DNA of 64,000 nt, from positions 13,569,248 to 13,633,247 of the forward strand of contig CM055207.1 of NCBI GenBank assembly GCA_029224185.1, in the 5' to 3' direction. Positions 35,320-42,300 of the stretch are shown one piece after another. The position numbers were made by a program, and so were the translations under genes. Every line of letters starts with the position of its first letter. Position 1 is the stretch's first letter. The notes below the pieces were generated by a model. That model was not told the DNA's origin, did no database searches, and saw only the letters and a program-made list of their open reading frames with translations. The stretch comes from Karalla daura. Lineage: Eukaryota; Chordata; Actinopteri; Chaetodontiformes; Leiognathidae.

Positions 35320-38300
35320 CCACACACTCGCTCCCAGCTTGAGGAAACATAAGAGGATGAGCAGAAGGGAGGGGGGAGCAGGAAAACAGGAAATCAAAGA
35401 GGGAAAAAATGTGCTGAACCAAAGCAGCCGTTCATCCTCAGAAACAAAAAATAAAGCAGAACATATTCAGACACTCGAGCTAAAGTACTCCTGAGTCGTA
35501 CGTGGAAAACGCTTCAAATGCTGACGTCCCCTATGTGTGTGTGTTCCTTTAAAATGACGAGGACGAAAGTGAAAGTAAAGTTCTTTACTGGGAATCACCT
35601 CTGGTGTCTGGCTCAACTCTTTCTCCTTCGACCCACTCAGGCGACTCATGTAAGTAGCCATTAGCAGCTGTTTTAACGAATTGTATTATTGATGATATAT
35701 GTGTGTGTGTTTCAGGTTGCGGTTGTATCCCTTTTCTCTGTTTGAGCCTTTTTCGTTCAGGAATGACTCTTTAACCACAATAGACGCTTCGTCGGATGGT
35801 AATCAAATGAATGCAACCACAAGTTTCTCCGGAAAGCTTTTAGATCACGAGACCTTCATCCTTCATCAGAGGAATGTAAATGTTGTGAACATTTTCTTTC
35901 TTCGTCTCTGTTAACAAGAATTTCTGGTTTAGAAGTTGAGTTTCGAGGCTCATTGTTGTTGTTTGACGGGGAACAAAAAAACTTAAGTTAAAACTTAAAA
36001 CTTAACTTAATTTTGCGGTTTTTCACAAGCTCTGAATTCATCACAGCTCATTTTTTTTATAAACTACACGTTTATCTTCATTTTATACATACATACAATG
36101 CGCATGAAATAAGGATGGAAAAGTGTTGGGATAGAAAATAGTTATACGTCCATGTTGTGTGTTCTATGTTAATTATTAGTCCTGTTGTAAACAAAGTGAG
36201 TGTTGAGTGACAAGAGTGGTTAATTTTCGTAAGTTTTGTGCGTTTCTGGTGTCTGCTGGAGCCTTTTTCCAGCACGCAGGGTGAAGGCAGGGAACACACT
36301 CTGGACAGATGGCCATCACAGCTCACACACTCTCACTCTCACAGTCTCACTCTCTCCTAGAGTCTCCAATTGACAGAGACTCGAAGCTTCACAGGAGGTG
36401 ACGGTGTGAACTATTCGCCCCCTGTGTCACCTTTCAAAATGTATTTATTGCTGAGGATTTACAAACATTATTAACAGTAATAACTATTCTCCAGCTGATC
36501 CGTTAGATGAAGTAATAGCAAATGAAAAATGAAACTGATCAACTGTGCGTCACCCCAAGTTACCCTGAGTGAAACTCTGGGGAACTCCATCATGTGACGC
36601 GACCAAGAGATGTGACTGTGAATAGACCTTGTGCTGAGTTCACACCTGAACATTGCACGTTTCTGATCTAAGTTAGTTTTTTTTAATCTTTTTGTCTGTC
36701 AGAAATGGCGTCCAGCTGCAGTCTCTTGTCCGAGGAGCAGCTCCTCTGTTCCATCTGTCTGGACGTGTTCAACCAGCCCGTCTCCACCCCGTGCGGACAC
36801 AACTTCTGCATGGCCTGCATCACGCAGTACTGGGGCTCCGCTCCGGCCTGCCGCTGTCCCATCTGCAAGGAAACCTTTGAGAGGATGCCGGATATGAAGG
36901 TCAACACTTTCATCTCAGAGCTGGCGTCGCAGTTTAAGTCCCTGCAAATGACAGAGGCCCTCGCCGGCAAGGCTGCCGGCCCGGTGATGTGTGACGTCTG
37001 TGCCGACCCCCCACGCGAGGCTGTCAAGTCCTGCCTGGAGTGTCTGACGGCCTTCTGCGACTCACACCTGGAGCCTCACCACCGAGCCGCCGGGCTGCGC
37101 AGGCACACGCTGGTGGACCCCGCGGCGGGCCTGGAGGATCGGACCTGCCGGGAGCACCCCAGACTGCTCACCCTGTTCTGCAGGGACGAGCAGGTCCTGC
37201 TGTGCGACGTCTGCGCCCGCTCCCGCCACGCCGACCACGACTACGTTCCCCTGCAGCGGGCGTCAGCGGAGAAGAAGGGCCTGCTGGAGGAGGCGGACGT
37301 CAGGGCGGAGCGGATGATCCAGGAGAGGAGACACAAGGTGCGAGTCCTGAAGGAGGCGGTGGAGCAGAGCCGGGCGGACACGGCGGACGTGATAGCGAAC
37401 GGCGTGCGGGACCTGGCGGCGCTGGTGTCGGGGATCCAGAAGAGCCAGACCGAGCTGGTGGAGGTGATGGAGGAGAAGCAGAAAGCAGCTGAGGAAGAGG
37501 CTGAAGGGCTCATCAACACCATGGAGCAGGAGGTCGCCAAGCTGCAGGCCACGAGGACCAAGCTGGACGAGCTGAAACAGAGCGACGACCACGTCGGTTT
37601 CCTCCAGAGCTACCCGGACCCGTCGCTCGTTCCCCACACCATGGACCTGTCCAATTTCAGCTTCAACAGGCACGGCGAGATTAACTGTATGAAGAAATCT
37701 CTGAGGGAGACCGTGTCCAAGCTGCAAATGCTGCTGGGAAAGCTGAGCGCCGAGATCAAACGATTCTCCGAGGGCAAAGACCCGTCCGGCGACGCCACGC
37801 TGAGATTCATGCGGCAGTACGAGGAGGAGGTCCTGCTGGACCCCGAGACGGCTCACCCTCTGCTGGTCCTGTCTGGGGACAGGAAGCAGGTGTGGTACAG
37901 GATGCGTCCAGACTGGTGGTCCAACCAGGACTTCCTCAACCCCAAGAAGTTCGTGGAACACCTGGCGGTGCTGGGGGAGCGGGGCTTCTCCTCGCGCAGG
38001 TTCTACTTCGAGGTGTCGGTGGGCGAGAAGACGGAGTGGTGCCTGGGCGTGGCCTCGGAGTCGGTGCAGAGGAGAGCCTCCCTGTGCCGGGGCCCTCACA
38101 GCGGGCTCTGGGCCATCTGGTTCCTGGAGGACAGGTTCGAGACCTTCTGCTGTCCGAGCGTGGCTGTACACTTGGGGAAGGTGGAGAGGGTGGGTGTGTT
38201 TGTGGATTACGACAGGGGGCAAGTTTCCTTCTACGACACAGACACCGCAAGTCTCATTCACTCGTTCTCCGAATGCGTCTTCACTGATGACCTCTATCCC

Positions 38301-39297
38301 TACTTTAACCCTTGTGATAATGAATATGGCTCCAACTTAGGGCCAATCGCAATTGTCCCTGTAAGTCAGACGGGTGCTTCAGATACATCCCCCTGATGTG
38401 ACGCTGTTTACCCTGCTAGAAAACGAAGCCTATGCCATGGAAACTCAAACTATAAAGCTTTATGCAGCCACAAATCACACTGATGATAGCTAATATGATG
38501 ATGATGATGATAACTACAATGTAACTATAATGATAACTACAACAGTACTGTATTAATAAAAGCTATGTCGTGTAACAAGCTAAATACACAGACAAGGACC
38601 TGCTCCATCCACCATTTAATGAGTAGCCTTAATCCTTCACACCTGTTTAAAGGCGAAGTTGGCAGGCACACATTTGGTAGCGAGTTCTTGCGTTTAGAAG
38701 GAAAAACGTCATTACATTTCAAGATCAGATTCACACAAAGGCTCCCGATGTAGGGAGTAACCTACATTAAATACTGACAGCGGTGTAGCTGTCATTAATG
38801 TTCATTAGCTGTGAATACACATGCGGGGCTGCGTCTAAACACGGATTTGTTGATTTATGAAAGTTTTGGGGCGATGAGAGTGGAATATTTACAGTTTTGG
38901 TTTGTTTACCAGTAGTCGGACATCTGTCGTGCAGCTTAAACATATGAAGGATATTATTGTGGGATGGATGTAATGTCACTGTTATAATGTGTTTCTCCAG
39001 TAGCATTGTTGACACTACACCTCTTCAATACTTACCAAAGCATACATAATACAAAAAGTATTATACAATGCAAAAGCATTATTTTTTTTTCATTTCATTT
39101 CGTGTGTGTAGTTTTGTAACCAAACCACTCGTCTAAGTTTAGAGCCATTATTTCCTCTTTCCGCCAACGTTCTCGACGCTCTACATCAGACGTGCTCCTC
39201 TGGATGACTGTGACTCCCTATTTTTATGTCTTGTCACTGCAGTCACATTTGTTTTCATCATGTAAAACCGGATGAATAAATGAAAATATGTTTAAAA

Positions 39298-39343
<46 letters not shown>

Positions 39344-42300
39344 TGTGTGCAACGTAATGGTAATGAAAGTTTTATGGCTAGCTCCATGAAATTTTAAAGC
39401 AGGAAGAAAGCATTGCGTAATTGAACCTGGCAATATTTTCCCTGTGCATCTGCGGAGACCCTCGCCTCCACCATCAGCGAGCGGATCTTAAAAAATGACG
39501 TTTCCTGCCCTGCTTCAGTGTCACTTCCTTCTTTTCTCGTCCTGTATGTCTCATTCAACTGCTTCCATTCATCCCAACACCCACAGCGCTCACACACACA
39601 CACAACACTCGCCTCTAACACCCTCCTCATTGCCACGACAACGAAACCTTGCCCATCGCCATGGGAACACTCTGTCTCCCCGCTCCCATAATCCATTTCC
39701 CAGCCACAATGAGTATTTGACACGGTTGGCACTCGGAGGCTTGCTGTATGGGGGGTGGGTGCGCCGCATCCTCGGCACAAAACGTTATAATACATATGGA
39801 ACAGGGGAAAATTGCTTTTCGCCTTTTCACTCTCTAACCCCGGTTTGGTACAATTTGGAGCAACAAAGGGCAGCTGGAAGCCAAACGGCGCGGCAGACGA
39901 GCACCTTGTGCCACATTTGCTAGATTGCGCCTGCGAAAATCCACTCGTCTCCGGCTTTATAATTAGACAACCTTGACAAGGATTTCTGTGTGATCTCGCT
40001 GGAGAAGCTGGTTTGGGAGATAGATGAGAGAGCACGCCTGTAATTTCTCGTACCTTTCACTTGACTGTCGGCAGCGAGCAACGTTGCAAAACGCACTGAG
40101 AACGGGGCCCGAGGAGGAGGAGGAGGAGGAGGCGTTCCTCGCCCCACCCCCCACCACGGCCTCGGCTTCTCTCAGGGATGCAGATAAAGAAGAAAAAGGA
40201 GGTGAATTTAATGCAGACGGGTACAGGCCGGAGGGGAAGAGGAGGATGAAGGAAAGAAAGAGGCGTCAACAGAGTGCGTGAGTCAGAATGTGGGTTAAAC
40301 CGGGGAGAAAAACAGAAAGATGGAGGAGGAGGAGGTGGAGGATGGGCCTGATTTATTTAGGTGTAGAGACAGGAGTCTCACTTACCTGAGTTCTGCACCT
40401 CGTTCAAGTAACTGTCCTCAGCCACCACCTGCAGACAGAAGGAACAGAGAGCAGTGTGAGCTACAACCTCAGTATCCACAGTTATCTGTGTGAGAGAAGA
40501 CAAAACAATCTGCTGCGGTAATGAGGTTTATTCTCTGCTTGTTTTGGTCTGTTCATTAGCAGAATATCTCGTGGATTTTACTCAAATTTAGGGTAAAATC
40601 AGGAAACGATCCAAGGAGCAAATAGCTTGTTTTAAAATGGAGTGACGTGTAGATCTCACACTGCAGTCACAACAATCACTGAGTGACAAATTGTCACACG
40701 TTCATAGATCATGGTCGCTACTACTGGAAATTACTTATTGAGGGTGAAGACCCAGGGAATTCACCCTGGACAGGTCATCCATCCATCACAGGACTCACAC
40801 ACACACAATTCACTCTGACACCTCACACCTCGGGGCAACTGACCCGAACATGCTGCTTTTTGGTGTGTGGACTGTGGAACCGTGAGGCATATGCACGGAT
40901 TCATTTCTAAGGTCTGGGACTCGCATCTGATTCTAATTAGAAATATTGATCCAAAAGCCATGTTTTTTTCTGTTATTTGGTGTCAGATTCATGCTGTAGG
41001 TCACATGCTGAGCTGCCACAGCTGCACATGTTTGGATAGTATACTCATGGTCAAAGAAGTAGATGGTGCCGAGAGCATCTAACACTATAGCAAGACATCC
41101 GGCTTCAAAAACAAGCCCAGAGACCCCCTCTGATCTGATGAACACTCGCAGGAAAATTTACAACCGATGGTAAAAAATTCAGAGCGGTGCTGACCAAGCC
41201 TCGGCGAGTGCGAGGGGGTTTGTGGCTTCGCTTCAGAGCGGTCGGGAGAGGATCCTCACCATCTCAGTGTGTTTCTCTATCGATTAACGTCAGGGACGGG
41301 CCGGTGCAAGGAAAAAGAGAGGAGGCACTCGGGGATGAGAGCGCGAGAGGCGCGCGCTGCCAAGCCTCGCGCAAATAGTACGAGACAGCGTCAGATGATA
41401 TCTGACAGAGGAGTGTCTGTTTCACTTTCAGAAATCAGGTCACACCTCTACACGGCGGGCACCTTGCAGGAGAGGAGAGGACACACACACACACACATAG
41501 AGAGACAGTGCTGTCACTATGGAATAGCTGCAGTGGGGGCAGTAAACTACAACACGTTTCACCTTCACACGGAGGAGCTCTGATCTTTAGCTGTCTCTCT
41601 CCCTCACACACACACACACACACACATATTGGAGACACACATGCCCACACATGTCCCGCCGGGCCCGGTCGGGCCTAATGATATTAGAGCGGGAACAGGT
41701 GACCTGTGGTAGCGAACATGGCTGCTGCTGATATCTCCATCCACATCAATCACACGGCTCGATTACGGCCCTAATCGGTTATGACGCTGGCACAGCTGCG
41801 TCCGCCGCATCGCCATGCAAACACACAAACACACGCAGGAGGAGGACAGGCCAGGCCAGAGCGGGCTACGCTCGGATGGAAGGAAAGATGTTCCGGGGGG
41901 AGAGAGAGAGGGGAGCGAGGGGGGGGGGGGTTGCACTCGCACGCCGACTGTGGTTTCAACACCGAGTCAAGGTAAAGTGTTTCATTATGCCTCGCTGCTC
42001 TTTTGAACTCCAGCAGAAAAACGCTTCGCATTGGCTATAGCACGTCAGCATTATCATAATGGATTTGTTAAAATCTGGTAATTATTTAATATCAAAAGAG
42101 ACGTGAAGCTTAAATTGACACGTGCTTGTATTACCATTGCTTCAACGTAGATGCTTTCCAGTTTTGGTGCAAAGCAGATAAGATAATGGACGAACGGATG
42201 GATCCGCTGATCTTTTTGCTACTTTTGCTTGGTACTAGATCAATTGATTGTCAATACTGTGGCAGATTGAGAGTGGTTAGGCCGCACCGCCTTGGCACAT

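Larger units (their letters stand above)
33867..40385 (-). other. prss12 intron 2 (6.5 kb), host of nested TRIM gene
   Basis: Contains the TRIM gene on the + strand (about 35.6-38.6 kb), a fish repeat copy (36235-36425) and microsatellites at about 35094-35115, 35261-35317 and 39301-39349. The rest is unique sequence without recognised genes. Confidence 0.7.

Noticed and set aside
37263..38261. 332-codon minus-strand ORF
   Set aside because: Antisense of the TRIM coding exon; its length follows from GC-rich third codon positions and it resembles no family.
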